From NCBI GenBank assembly GCA_025355305.1, contig JANXZW010000015.1:47655-111654 (forward strand): a DNA stretch of 64,000 nucleotides, written 5' to 3'. Position 1 is the stretch's first letter, and each line of letters starts with the position of its first letter. This stretch comes from Actinomycetes bacterium (GTDB taxonomy: Bacteria; Actinomycetota; Actinomycetes; Nanopelagicales; Nanopelagicaceae). A program made the position numbers and the translations under genes. This document shows, in pieces, positions 53,224 through 62,893 of the stretch. A model generated the notes under the pieces. That model searched no databases. It was not told where the DNA came from and saw nothing but the letters and a program-made list of their open reading frames with translations.

Positions 53224-55249
53224 TTGCCAATTTATCCTCGTGATTGTGGAAGCAGAGCCACTTGCCATTTTCGCGGCGCCAGATCGCAGTATTTCTGACA
53301 TATTCATCGTGCTGGCCACCTTCGGTCCGGACATGAAGTTCGTAGCGTGCGATTGCAAGATCACCGTGCACCGAGATCACTGGCTTGATGTTGTCAATGC
53401 CTAAGATTTTTGGCCCGCTGCCATCTGTTGGCCTGCGATCGCGCAGTTTGTTGAGCCCGACAAGAGTATGTACCAGATCGCGTTCCTCGGAATCCCATAG
53501 GGTGACATCTGGGCTGATATATGAATCGGCAAGTGGGCGATCCTTGGCCAAAAAGGCATCGAGCATTTTGCGGACGTTCTCCCAGATAATTCGGGCATCA
53601 TCGGTGCTATTTATCCCGATAATCTCTCGCAGCTCACTATCATCGCCAAGCAGTTCGTAACGCAGCAGCGAGATGGGAAGATTTCCATTGCTCCAGAGGT
53701 AATCGTGGAATTCGCGTAGCGAGAAGTTCTCGCCTTTGACTTTAATCGAATCGGCTAGCAATTTCACGATCTGTGTCTTGCCGATTTGGTAGGTCATACC
53801 TTGTCCTGGGAGTCCGGCAAAGAAGACCGCTTCTTCGCGGGCAGTCTCCATGTCAACCGGCACTTTCTGCGCCAAGTACTGGGTTGCGGTTTCAATATCC
53901 ATCTGACCTGTGGCGAGTGATACATCAATAATGACTCGAAGAGCGCGCAGCCGCATGTAGTTGTACATCAGGGTTTGTGAGTGCGGCTTGTCATCAAATA
54001 GTCCGGCAGCAAGTAGCAACTCTTCGTTGTAGAAGGCAATGCCCTCATTTGCGCCGGAGTCATAGTAGTGACGCCGTATCTCACGCGTATTTCGCCAGGA
54101 GAGAGCTAGCTGCTTGTAGTGCGCACCTTCATGGGCAATTCCGGCGCGTGGATCTTGTGCATTGGCCGCATAAAAATATGGCATCTGCGGGTGTGGCTCT
54201 GGCACGTAACTCACCCCGTCGATATCTAAACGAGAAGGCCCAGTTAGATCATCGGTAACACCAAGCCAGCGCAGCGGTTCAAGATAGGTGGGACAAGGGG
54301 CGTTTAAGTATTGCCCAAGTGATTCTGGCTGCGTTAAAAGGTTGTGCGCTTCGTAGAAGGCGCGGACTTCTTGCTCGAGTCGTCCCTCATCAGCACTCTG
54401 GGCGGCGGCTGATTCAGGGAGCGCTGGGAGTGGAGTCGTAAGGTGGCGATTTTGAGTAACGGTTTCGAGGAATATGGCGCGATCAAATTCCATCTCTCCG
54501 ATACGGAGTAATTCCTTTGTCGAGAGCGGGTTGAGGGCAACATTACGCAGGAACCACTCAAAGCGCTCTGCACCGATTGCCTTGAAAGGCGGGAAGTTTG
54601 CCGCCTCTGCCTGAAGCCACTGGCGGAATGCATTAAGTGCCTTGCCACCGCTCTGGCACTCTCGCAAGAACTCTGCTCGATCTCTCTCATCGAGGTGCGG
54701 CAACAAATTCTGACCCATCTCATTGAGCTGGCTCTCAATCTGCCCGAGTTGTTCTATTGACTGATTCGCCAACTCTCTAAAGGCATACGAAGAGAGATTG
54801 AGGCGACCATCGCTCAAAATCGATTCGAAACTCTGCAGACTCGTACGGATATCAGAGATCGTCTCTCCATTTATTTTCTGTGGAGTCAAGAGATCGAAGA
54901 TGACACCAACGGTCTGGTCGATATAAAAGCCGGGCTGCCTGCGCCATATCTCAAGATAATCCAGCTCCCATTTAACGCGAGAGATAGCGCTGTGAAGTAA
55001 GGCCTTGTCGACCCAGTCGGAGCGATCGGTAGCTAAATCGAGTGTGGAAAAGTCAAAATTATTTTTTAGCCGGATCTCAAAATCAGCGAGAGTGGATCGA
55101 TAGGAATCCACATCTGCCTGCGACCAATGTGGAACCCACCTGGCTGGTCGTTCTAGGCGCGGGATATCGTCATGGGAGCGAGGTTGTTGTGCAGCCCGCC
55201 AGCTCCAAAATTCCTCGCTTAATTTCAGGATTTCTACCTGCTGGGACAT
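53219..55249 (-). CDS. DUF885 putative metallopeptidase fused to NTF2/SnoaL-like domain
   Basis: A 676-residue cytosolic protein with no signal peptide. Residues 1 to about 545 are a helical DUF885 domain (DYLWSNGNLPISLLRYELLGD near its end), a family related to M32-like carboxypeptidases. The metal motif reads HEGAH at 373-377 (GIAHEGAHYKQLALSW), a canonical HExxH, where most DUF885 members have HExxPGHH. Residues about 550-676 form an NTF2/SnoaL-like fold (NVRKMLDAFLAKDR, ending IWRRENGKWLCFHNHED). It probably cleaves a peptide or amide taken up by the neighbouring importer. The ATG follows AGGTGAGG. Confidence 0.82.
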   Translation of the reverse strand: MSQQVEILKLSEEFWSWRAAQQPRSHDDIPRLERPARWVPHWSQADVDSYRSTLADFEIRLKNNFDFSTLDLATDRSDWVDKALLHSAISRVKWELDYLEIWRRQPGFYIDQTVGVIFDLLTPQKINGETISDIRTSLQSFESILSDGRLNLSSYAFRELANQSIEQLGQIESQLNEMGQNLLPHLDERDRAEFLRECQSGGKALNAFRQWLQAEAANFPPFKAIGAERFEWFLRNVALNPLSTKELLRIGEMEFDRAIFLETVTQNRHLTTPLPALPESAAAQSADEGRLEQEVRAFYEAHNLLTQPESLGQYLNAPCPTYLEPLRWLGVTDDLTGPSRLDIDGVSYVPEPHPQMPYFYAANAQDPRAGIAHEGAHYKQLALSWRNTREIRRHYYDSGANEGIAFYNEELLLAAGLFDDKPHSQTLMYNYMRLRALRVIIDVSLATGQMDIETATQYLAQKVPVDMETAREEAVFFAGLPGQGMTYQIGKTQIVKLLADSIKVKGENFSLREFHDYLWSNGNLPISLLRYELLGDDSELREIIGINSTDDARIIWENVRKMLDAFLAKDRPLADSYISPDVTLWDSEERDLVHTLVGLNKLRDRRPTDGSGPKILGIDNIKPVISVHGDLAIARYELHVRTEGGQHDEYVRNTAIWRRENGKWLCFHNHEDKLAI

Positions 55250-55266
55250 AACGATTACCTCACCTT

Positions 55267-56157
55267 TTAAGAGGCGTCGTGATTTTGTAAGAAGGAGTTG
55301 AGAATTTTTGCATAGCGCTCTGGCTCCTCAACGTGTGGCATATGCGATGAGAGCGGAAAGAGTTCCCAGACCACATCTGGAATGCGGCGATGAATCTCTT
55401 GAACCATCGCTGGGGTCGCTTCATCGTAGGCGCCACTCAGTAAGAGGGTAGGAACCGATATTTTGTGAAGTTGATCGTGGATATCCCATTCTTTCAGCGA
55501 GCCTATGCAGTGGAACTCTGAGGGACCATTCATCGTATGGTAGACGGTGGGTTCCTCACTCATTTGGGTGAAGGAGGCCAGCACGTCGGGCGGCATTGGC
55601 ACTCGGCATACATGCTTGGCGTAGAAGACATCCATCGCCGCGAGATACTCCGGGGAATCAGTCGTACCCGCTGCTTCATGGAGTTGCAGAGTTGCCTCAA
55701 CCTCAGCAGGAAGCATTGCGCGTAATTTATTAGCTTCACTCACCCAGATCTTCATTCCAGCGGGGGAATCTGCCACGACAAGAGCGCGTAGCCCTGCGGG
55801 GTTATGAGTCGCAAATTGCATTCCGAGCATGCCACCCCATGATTGGCCGAGTACAAAGTAGTTATCACTAATGCCAAGATGCTCGACAAGGAGTTGCAAC
55901 TCCTCCATGAATAGTTCGGGAGTCCAGAACTCCTTAGGTGCTTCCGGGAGGTGCGTTGAAAGCCCGCATCCGATTTGGTCGTAGAGAACTACAGTGCGTC
56001 CGGTTGGTCTTACTTGTTCGGCGATTGCGATCAAATAGTTATGCGCTGCGCCAGGACCGCCGTGAAGCAAGACCAGCGGCGTCTGACCGTTTTGGAGGTC
56101 ACCCTCGATGCGATACCAAGTCTGACCATGCTTCCAATTCATCATTGCGGTTGTCAT
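55267..56157 (-). CDS. Proline-iminopeptidase-family alpha/beta hydrolase
   Basis: A 296-residue serine hydrolase. The oxyanion motif is LLHGGPGAAHNYL, YDQIGCGLS is typical of S33 proline iminopeptidases, the nucleophile elbow is GQSWGGMLG, the acid is in LSGAYDEATP and the catalytic His in SSHMPHVEEPERY. Members release N-terminal proline or hydrolyse amino-acid amides and related amides. The ATG at 56157 is 8 bases after the formamidase stop; the frame is open further upstream but that part is antisense-like filler within the formamidase gene. Confidence 0.88.
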   Translation of the reverse strand: MTTAMMNWKHGQTWYRIEGDLQNGQTPLVLLHGGPGAAHNYLIAIAEQVRPTGRTVVLYDQIGCGLSTHLPEAPKEFWTPELFMEELQLLVEHLGISDNYFVLGQSWGGMLGMQFATHNPAGLRALVVADSPAGMKIWVSEANKLRAMLPAEVEATLQLHEAAGTTDSPEYLAAMDVFYAKHVCRVPMPPDVLASFTQMSEEPTVYHTMNGPSEFHCIGSLKEWDIHDQLHKISVPTLLLSGAYDEATPAMVQEIHRRIPDVVWELFPLSSHMPHVEEPERYAKILNSFLQNHDAS

Positions 56158-56165
56158 GGCAGTAT

Positions 56166-57128
56166 CTAAGCAATCTTGAAGGGTTTTGGACAGGCAGAAA
56201 TTTTTGGAACTTCCATCTTGGCAATAACCGTTCCTTGAGCAGGATGGACGGCTTGCGCGATTCCTAAGTTTCCCTGCACGGAGAGGAAGATAAAAGCCTC
56301 CTCCGCGGTGAATCCCCATTGACTTATCAAGAGCCCCGCCGCTTCCTCGCAGGCGATCTGCATGGCACCGTAAATATTCTCCACAGGGGCTACCCCATGT
56401 GTAATCCAAGAGTTCGCCGTCTCAGTGACTGGATACTCCGTTCCTATACCTTTAATCAGTTGAGTCGACAACAAGACATCGCCAGCGATCTCAATGCCGG
56501 TTCCGCAGATCTCTCCGTCGCCCATCGCGGCGTGCATATCCCCGATCGCCAGTAGTCCTCCCTCGTGGTGCACCGGAAGATGAATCGTTGAACCGATTGT
56601 GTTTTTGTTGTTATCTAGGTTGCCACCGTGTTTTCCTGCTGGCATGGTTGAAATTTCACCCGACAAAGGAGCTAAACCCACAACACCGAGCATAGGTGCG
56701 GCTTTGAATGAGACTCGCTCATTCATTGTTACCAGACCATCTTCCACATCGAAGAACTGCGCAAAGGGTTTATGGATACTCGCCTGCAACTGCCCCTCGC
56801 CTGGATAAGTTCTGGCAACTCCTCTGGGGCCGGGGAGGATTTCATGGAGGGTGACGGAGAGTGTGTCGCCGGGCTGCGCCCCCGTTACGAAGATTGGTCC
56901 AGTGGCGGGATTGATCAGAGAAGCGTCGATTGGGAGTAGCGCGTTTTCAGCGTTGGTTATCGCACCGCGGTAGCAGTCCCAGGTTTGCACGTGTACGAAC
57001 TCACCGGGGAGTACCACCAGGGCCGCGGGGTGTGCAGAGGAGAAGGAGAAGTTGTGGTGTTCCCGAGATAAGAAGTGGCGGGCTAGCGGAAATTTATCTG
57101 ACTTTGAATTGTGACTTTCTATCGCCAT
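56166..57128 (-). CDS. Acetamidase/formamidase family hydrolase (FmdA-like, copy 1)
   Basis: Hydrolyses a short-chain amide to the acid and ammonia. The 320-residue protein has the FmdA/AmdA pattern: VHVQTWDCYRGAI, INPATGPIFVTGAQPGDTLSV, GKHGGNLDNN, LLAIGDMHAAMGDGEICGTGIE and FLSVQGNLGIAQAVHPAQGTVIAKM. It is the first gene of the long minus-strand run and has a plausible Shine-Dalgarno (AGAGGA). A paralogue closes the divergent operon at 62894. Confidence 0.9.
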   Translation of the reverse strand: MAIESHNSKSDKFPLARHFLSREHHNFSFSSAHPAALVVLPGEFVHVQTWDCYRGAITNAENALLPIDASLINPATGPIFVTGAQPGDTLSVTLHEILPGPRGVARTYPGEGQLQASIHKPFAQFFDVEDGLVTMNERVSFKAAPMLGVVGLAPLSGEISTMPAGKHGGNLDNNKNTIGSTIHLPVHHEGGLLAIGDMHAAMGDGEICGTGIEIAGDVLLSTQLIKGIGTEYPVTETANSWITHGVAPVENIYGAMQIACEEAAGLLISQWGFTAEEAFIFLSVQGNLGIAQAVHPAQGTVIAKMEVPKISACPKPFKIA

Positions 57129-57213
57129 GCTAACATCCTCTCACTCTTCACCAGGGAAATCTTCCCAACGCTGGGAATATCCTCACCCTTCCTACTCCTA
57201 CTGGAGGTTTAAA
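57129..57213. promoter_or_regulatory. Divergent intergenic control region of the two catabolic operons
   Basis: These 85 bases separate the start codons of the minus-strand peptidase/importer run and the plus-strand importer operon, so both promoters and any shared operator must lie here or extend into the flanking coding ends. I see no strong -35/-10 pair. Confidence 0.45.
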
Positions 57214-58926
57214 GTGCGTAGAAGTTTTCGTCTAGCCATTCCAACATTTTTGAGTGCGCTCTTGGTCGCCTCGATGTTAGCTGGTGGTGGCGCAGCCACT
57301 GCCGCCGGCACCGGTATGGCTCCTTATGATCCAACGCACGCTGGTGGAACTGTCACCCTCGTGGCCGCCGCCGCCGCCGGATCCCTTGATCCCAAAATCA
57401 ATTACACCGCTGAATATTGGGAGCTTTACCAAGCTTCCTACGACGGCCTTCTCGGGTTCAAGTATGGTGATGGAAAATCTTCTTTTGAGATTGTTCCTGA
57501 TCTAGCCACAGCCCTTCCTGTCATGAGCAATGGTGGCAAGACCCTCACATTCACGCTGCGAAGCGGAATTAAATTCTCAAATGGAGCGCCGCTAACTGTT
57601 GCCGATGTTAAGGCCTCTTTTGAGCGGATCTTTAAGGTTTCCTCTCCTACCGCCGGTTCTTTCTATAACGGCATCGTGGGCGCTGATGCCTGTCTCAAAG
57701 TTCCAGCGACTTGCAAGCTTGACAAAGGTGTCGTCGTTGATCCGAAGAAGAGTTCGATTGTTATCAACTTGGTAGCACCAGATGAGACGATTACATCGAA
57801 GCTCGCGGTTCCGCACGCTGTAATTAACCCTGCCTCAGCTCCAGTAAAAGATGCCGGAACAACCCCAATCCCGACCACTGGTCCATACATGTTTAAGTCT
57901 TATGATCCGAATAAATTACTCGTTATGGTGCGCAATCCATACTTCAAAGAGTGGTCCCATGATGCGCAGCCTCAGGGCTACCCAGCTGAGATTGATTATA
58001 AGTTTGGTGTCACCCCAACTGCTCAAGTTACGGCCGTTGAAAATAACCAAGCGAACTGGGTTTATGACCCAATTCCCGCTGATCGCTTAAATGAGATCGG
58101 CACCAAGTACGCATCACAAGTCCATGTTAATTCGTTAACGGCGATGTGGTACCTACCAATGAATACGAATCTTGCCCCCTTCAACAATGTAAAGGCGCGC
58201 CAGGCCGTCAACTACGCAATTGATCGTGCTGCGATGGTGAAAATCTTCGGAGGCTCACAACTTGCAGCGCCAGTCTGCTCCTTCCTCCCACCGAGCTTCC
58301 CTGGCCACGTTGATTACTGCGGTTATACCAAGGGAGCTACACCCGATAAGCCTGCCAAGGCTTGGGCTGCGCCAGATCTGGCTTTAGCCAAGAGTTTGGT
58401 AAAGCAATCTGGAACCGCTGGTCAAGCAGTGGGGATCGTTGTCTCAGATGACGATGTTAACAAGCAGATGGGTGTCTACCTACAGTCGGTATTGAACTCA
58501 ATTGGCTATAAAGCAACGGTTAAGCCAATCTCAGGAAATATTCAATTCACCTATATTCAGAACACGAAGAATAAGGTGCAGATCTCTGTGTCACAGTGGT
58601 ATCAAGATTACCCAGCTGCCTCAGATTTCTTGAATGTTCTCTTGGGATGTGCCTCATTCACTCCTAACTCTGACTCATCAATCAACATGGCGGGCTACTG
58701 CAATAAGCCTTTCGATGCGCAGATGCAGAAGGCGATGGGATTTGGAATCACAAATCCGGCTGCGGGCAACACCCTCTGGGGACAGTTAGACCAGCAGGTT
58801 ATGAAAGATGCACCGGTCGCAGTTGCATTTACTCCTAAGCAACTCGACTTCGTCTCCTCTGGGACAAAGAATTATCACTTCTCACTCCAATACAAGATGT
58901 TCATCTCTCAATTGCAGACCAAGTAG
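57214..58926 (+). CDS. Extracellular solute-binding protein, family 5 (system 2)
   Basis: Substrate-binding protein of the second importer, 570 residues from the GTG at 57214, which has TGGAGGT 5 bases upstream. It has a signal peptide (RSFRLAIPTFLSALLVASMLAGGGAATAAG) without a lipobox Cys, then LDPKINYTAEYWELYQ and FTLRSGIKFSNGAPLTVADVKASFERI typical of family 5. An open frame extends to an ATG at 57127, but that stretch does not resemble a signal peptide. It is only distantly similar to the system 1 protein, so different ligands are likely. Confidence 0.88.
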   Translation: MRRSFRLAIPTFLSALLVASMLAGGGAATAAGTGMAPYDPTHAGGTVTLVAAAAAGSLDPKINYTAEYWELYQASYDGLLGFKYGDGKSSFEIVPDLATALPVMSNGGKTLTFTLRSGIKFSNGAPLTVADVKASFERIFKVSSPTAGSFYNGIVGADACLKVPATCKLDKGVVVDPKKSSIVINLVAPDETITSKLAVPHAVINPASAPVKDAGTTPIPTTGPYMFKSYDPNKLLVMVRNPYFKEWSHDAQPQGYPAEIDYKFGVTPTAQVTAVENNQANWVYDPIPADRLNEIGTKYASQVHVNSLTAMWYLPMNTNLAPFNNVKARQAVNYAIDRAAMVKIFGGSQLAAPVCSFLPPSFPGHVDYCGYTKGATPDKPAKAWAAPDLALAKSLVKQSGTAGQAVGIVVSDDDVNKQMGVYLQSVLNSIGYKATVKPISGNIQFTYIQNTKNKVQISVSQWYQDYPAASDFLNVLLGCASFTPNSDSSINMAGYCNKPFDAQMQKAMGFGITNPAAGNTLWGQLDQQVMKDAPVAVAFTPKQLDFVSSGTKNYHFSLQYKMFISQLQTK

Positions 58927-58947
58927 GTAATAGCAAAACCAATTACC

Positions 58948-59964
58948 GTGGCTCTCAAAGAAAATAGCGAGGCGATCTTCTCCGAATCACCGGGGAAGAT
59001 CGCCTTGCGCACGCTACGCAAGGATAAGAGAGCACTCTTTTCACTCGCAATTTTGGGGTTTATCGTTGCGATTTCGTTGCTCGCGCCGATTTACTCGCAC
59101 TTCATTGCGCACACCGATCCCTTCAACTCCACCTTGGATGCAACCACCACTATCGGTGGCAAGGTTGTTCCCGTTCTGGAGCCATCAACGACTGGGTTAG
59201 GCCTTGGTGTTACTCCGATCGGGCCCACCTGGAATCTGCGCGGATACTTTCTAGGCGCGGATGGTCAGGGGCGCGATGTATTGGCTCGTTTGTTATACGG
59301 TGGTCGCAATACGCTCTTTATCGGCCTCTCCGCGGGGATTATCTGCATCGTGCTTGCTCTGCTCATCGGAGTTGTGGCGGGATATCGCAAAGGGTGGATA
59401 GATGCCGTTCTCTCGCGCTTACTTGATGTGATCTGGGCCTTTCCTGTCTACCTTCTCGCGATTAGCCTCTCAGTCGTCCTGCTTACCTCAGGGCTAACTA
59501 TTGGTTTCATTCACATCGGCCCCGGCTCATTTGCCCTACCAATTTTTATTATCGGCATTGTCTACATCCCTTATGTCGCACGACCAATCCGAGCCCAAGT
59601 TCTCGCGCTACGTGAACGTGAATTTGTACGGGCCGCGGTTGGGATCGGAGCCAAAGACTCCACCATTATCTTTCGCGAGATTCTGCCTAATATCGTGCCT
59701 AGCATTTTGGTCTTTATACCCATCATTGTCGCGCTCTGCATGCTCACCGAATCCGCGCTCTCCTTTCTCTCCATTGGAGTTCAACCCCCACAGGCCTCTT
59801 GGGGCACGATCATCAATGATGGATTAGCTCTGCTTTACACCCGACCCTTGGTTGGAATCGCCCCGGGGTTGCTGATAGTGCTCACGGCAGCCTCACTCAA
59901 TCTCTATGGAGATGCGGTTCGGGATGCGCTTGATCCTAAGACGCGCGCTAGGGGTGATGCGTGA
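58948..59964 (+). CDS. Peptide/amide ABC importer permease, DppC type (system 2)
   Basis: A 338-residue permease. Its first membrane segment lies at about 33-53. A loop of about 50 residues, longer than in system 1, precedes LGADGQGRDVLARLLYGGRNTL and the remaining five segments. The coupling region is RAAVGIGAKDSTIIFREILPN and the end reads DAVRDALDPKTRARG. Here the DppC-type gene precedes the DppB-type gene, the reverse of system 1. The start is GTG. Confidence 0.92.
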   Translation: MALKENSEAIFSESPGKIALRTLRKDKRALFSLAILGFIVAISLLAPIYSHFIAHTDPFNSTLDATTTIGGKVVPVLEPSTTGLGLGVTPIGPTWNLRGYFLGADGQGRDVLARLLYGGRNTLFIGLSAGIICIVLALLIGVVAGYRKGWIDAVLSRLLDVIWAFPVYLLAISLSVVLLTSGLTIGFIHIGPGSFALPIFIIGIVYIPYVARPIRAQVLALREREFVRAAVGIGAKDSTIIFREILPNIVPSILVFIPIIVALCMLTESALSFLSIGVQPPQASWGTIINDGLALLYTRPLVGIAPGLLIVLTAASLNLYGDAVRDALDPKTRARGDA

Positions 59965-60929
59965 TTGCTTTTATCGGGCGCCGCTTTAGCGCCATGATCT
60001 TTGTACTCGTTTCAATTTCGATCTTAGTCTTCTTAATCTTCTTCGCAACGCCTGGTGTGGATCCTGCTGCACGTATTGCCGGTCGTAACGCCGATCAGCA
60101 AACCTTGATGCAAGTAAGACATTCATTTGAATTAGATAAGCCACTACCGGTGCGTTATCTCTCCATGATGCGCCACCTCTTTATCTCACGTGACTTAACC
60201 TCGTATGTAAATCGTGGTGCGAAGGTCATTCCGCAACTTTCACAGGCCATTCCGGCGACTCTGTCCTTGGTTATCGGGGCTGCCATAATTTGGCTCCTCT
60301 TTGGAATTACCTTTGGGGTTCTCGCGGCCAGCTCAAAGCGAAAATGGCTAGACCCGACAATTTCCTTCCTAGGAATCGTTGGAGTTTCCCTGCCAGTCTT
60401 TTGGCTGGGTGAAGTAGTTAATCTTGTGACCCAGTCAAAGTTGCATACCTCGGTTTTTAGGTGGGTTCCCCCTTTGGGTTACGTGGGCTTGAGCGTCAAT
60501 CCTTGGCAATGGTTCTTGCACTTAATATTTCCTTGGTTAACTCTCGCCGTGCTTTATGCGGGGATTTATGTTCGTGTCCTGCGCAGTGAAATTCTTGTAG
60601 TGATGAGCGAGGACTATATAAAGACAGAGCGAGCCAAGGGAGCCAGCGAGAAACGCATCCTTTACAAACACGCGACTCGCATGTCTCTCATCACTATCGT
60701 CTCGCTCTTTGGACTCGATTTTGGAGCCTTAGTAGGTGGCTACGCCTTGCTGACCGAAGTGGTCTTTGGAATTCAGGGGGTTGGCAAACTCACCTTCGAT
60801 TCGCTGCAGAACTTTGATCTTCCAGTCATCATGGCTACCGTCATGTATGCCTCATTCTTCGTCGTCTTTATGAATGCTGTTGTCGATGTTCTCTACGCAG
60901 TGTTGGATCCACGGGTGCGACGTGCCTAA
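59961..60929 (+). CDS. Peptide/amide ABC importer permease, DppB type (system 2)
   Basis: A 322-residue permease starting IAFIGRRFSAMIFVLVSISILVFLIFFATPGVDPA, the DppB N-terminus. The coupling region is KTERAKGASEKRILYKHATR, and five more membrane segments are visible. The GTG start overlaps the previous gene by four bases. Confidence 0.92.
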   Translation: MIAFIGRRFSAMIFVLVSISILVFLIFFATPGVDPAARIAGRNADQQTLMQVRHSFELDKPLPVRYLSMMRHLFISRDLTSYVNRGAKVIPQLSQAIPATLSLVIGAAIIWLLFGITFGVLAASSKRKWLDPTISFLGIVGVSLPVFWLGEVVNLVTQSKLHTSVFRWVPPLGYVGLSVNPWQWFLHLIFPWLTLAVLYAGIYVRVLRSEILVVMSEDYIKTERAKGASEKRILYKHATRMSLITIVSLFGLDFGALVGGYALLTEVVFGIQGVGKLTFDSLQNFDLPVIMATVMYASFFVVFMNAVVDVLYAVLDPRVRRA

Positions 60930-61899
60930 AGAAAATATTCTTGAGGTGAGAGATTTGCACGTCTCCTTTGATACGCGCAGAGGTGAGGTGCGGGCTGTAA
61001 ACGGTCTCTCCTTTGAACTGCGGGCAGGTGAGACGCTAGGCATCGTTGGCGAGTCGGGTTCTGGAAAATCCGTATCTATGAACGCCGTTATGGGGTTAGT
61101 TCGGGATGCCAATGTGCGAATTTCGGGTGAGGTGCTCTTTAAGGGGGAGAACCTCCTAGCACGCAGCGATGCCCAGATGCGGGCAATCAGAGGTAATGAG
61201 ATCGCGATGGTCTTTCAAGATCCAATGACCGCATTGACCCCGGTATATACCGTGGGTTGGCATATCGTGGAGCAGATTCGATTGCACACAACCATGAGCA
61301 AGAGTGAAGCGCGCGATCTGGCTATTCAGATTCTTGATGATGTGGGAATTCCAGATGCAAAGCGCCGGGTTGATCAATACCCACACGAATTTTCGGGCGG
61401 CATGCGTCAGCGTGCGATTATCGCCATGGCCTTAGCACTGAATCCTGCACTCTTGATCGCCGATGAACCAACCACCGCACTCGATGTCACTATTCAGGCA
61501 CAGATCCTTGACCTTCTGATGAAGCTACAAGCTCAACACAATTCTTCGATCATCATTATCACTCACGATATGGGTGTCGTCTCCGAAATCGCCGATGAGG
61601 TGCTTGTGATGTATGCGGGTCGCCCGGTAGAACGGGCCAGCAAGAAAGTTCTCTTTGCCGACCCCCAACACCCTTACACTCGAGGATTAATGAACTCAGT
61701 CCCACGATTGGACCGAGTACGTAACGAGCGCCTGGAAGCGATTCCTGGACAACCCGCCTCACTCCTCCATCTCCCCGAGGGCTGCTCCTTCTCAGATCGT
61801 TGCCCGCTAGTTTCCGCCGCCTGCAAAGTGGTCCCCGAATTCAAGATTGATGCGGCCGGTCACGGAGCCGCTTGTGTGCTCGCGGAGGTGGGGCGATGA
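60922..61899 (+). CDS. Peptide/amide ABC importer ATPase, DppD type (system 2)
   Basis: A 325-residue ATPase. Walker A is GESGSGKSVSMNAVMG, the Q-loop MVFQDPMTALTP, the signature FSGGMRQRAIIAMAL, Walker B LLIADEPTTALD and the switch IITHDMGVV. The Cys-containing C-terminal extension (GCSFSDRCPLVSAAC) is present. The GTG at 60922 overlaps the permease end by 8 bases; codons further upstream lie inside the permease gene. Confidence 0.92.
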   Translation: MPKENILEVRDLHVSFDTRRGEVRAVNGLSFELRAGETLGIVGESGSGKSVSMNAVMGLVRDANVRISGEVLFKGENLLARSDAQMRAIRGNEIAMVFQDPMTALTPVYTVGWHIVEQIRLHTTMSKSEARDLAIQILDDVGIPDAKRRVDQYPHEFSGGMRQRAIIAMALALNPALLIADEPTTALDVTIQAQILDLLMKLQAQHNSSIIIITHDMGVVSEIADEVLVMYAGRPVERASKKVLFADPQHPYTRGLMNSVPRLDRVRNERLEAIPGQPASLLHLPEGCSFSDRCPLVSAACKVVPEFKIDAAGHGAACVLAEVGR

Positions 61900-62867
61900 G
61901 CGAGACAATTCTCTCCATCCGAGGTTTGACTAAGAACTATGAACTTTCCAGAGCACTCTTTCAGAGCAAAGATGTGGTGCATGCGGTGGAGGATGTAAAT
62001 CTCGAGATTCGCGAGGGCGAGACCTTGGGAATAGTCGGCGAATCTGGCTGCGGTAAATCAACTCTTGGTCGAATGATCGTCCGCCTGGAGCAGCCAACCG
62101 ATGGGGTAATCCTCTTTGAAGGGGAAGATCTTGCCAGCGTCTCAAAGAAGAAGCTGCGCGGATTGCGAAAGAGATTCCAGATGATTTTTCAAGACCCCTA
62201 CGCCTCCCTAAATCCTCGGCGACAGATTGGACAGATCGTTGAAGAGCCGTTGCGCGTGCATGGCGTGGGTAGAGAGGAGCGACAAGTGATTGCCAAAGAT
62301 CTACTCCGTCGCGTTGGCCTCGACGAAAATGCTTATGAGAAATACCCTCACGAGTTCTCGGGTGGACAACGCCAGCGCGTAGTTATTGCACGTGCCCTCG
62401 CTCTAAACCCTCGTCTAGTGGTTGCCGATGAGCCGGTCTCAGCTCTCGATGTCTCAATTCAAGCGCAGGTGCTCAACATTTTTAAAGATCTACAGAAAGA
62501 TTTGAACCTGACATATATCTTCATCGCGCATGATCTCGGCGTCGTTCGATATGTATCCGATCGCATCGCAGTTATGTATCTTGGGAAGATTGTTGAACTT
62601 GCGGATGCAGATGATCTCTATGAAAGCCCATCACATCCCTACTCGAAGGCGCTTCTCTCTGCCAACCCGCGGATGGGCGCCGATGATAAAAGGGAGAGAA
62701 TTATTCTCAAGGGGGATATTCCTAACCCTATAAACCGACCTGCGGGCTGTGCCTTCAATCCGCGCTGTCCAAAGGTGCAGGAGATTTGCCGCACGGATTC
62801 ACCAAAACTCACGACGATTGGCACCCGATTGGTGGCCTGTCATTTTCCAGAACTGATTTCTGAATAA
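61896..62867 (+). CDS. Peptide/amide ABC importer ATPase, DppF type (system 2)
   Basis: A 323-residue ATPase. Walker A is [13 protein letters not shown], the Q-loop [14 protein letters not shown], the signature [15 protein letters not shown], Walker [13 protein letters not shown] and the switch FIAHDLGVV. The ATG at 61896 overlaps the previous stop (ATGA) and has GGAGGTGGGG just upstream. Confidence 0.93.
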   Translation: MSETILSIRGLTKNYELSRALFQSKDVVHAVEDVNLEIREGETLGIVGESGCGKSTLGRMIVRLEQPTDGVILFEGEDLASVSKKKLRGLRKRFQMIFQDPYASLNPRRQIGQIVEEPLRVHGVGREERQVIAKDLLRRVGLDENAYEKYPHEFSGGQRQRVVIARALALNPRLVVADEPVSALDVSIQAQVLNIFKDLQKDLNLTYIFIAHDLGVVRYVSDRIAVMYLGKIVELADADDLYESPSHPYSKALLSANPRMGADDKRERIILKGDIPNPINRPAGCAFNPRCPKVQEICRTDSPKLTTIGTRLVACHFPELISE

Positions 62868-62893
62868 GAGCCACTAGATAAAGGGAGAGATAG

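Noticed and set aside
56158..56409. Longer start of the iminopeptidase-like protein
   Set aside because: The extra residues come from another frame of the formamidase gene and the hydrolase fold begins after 56157.
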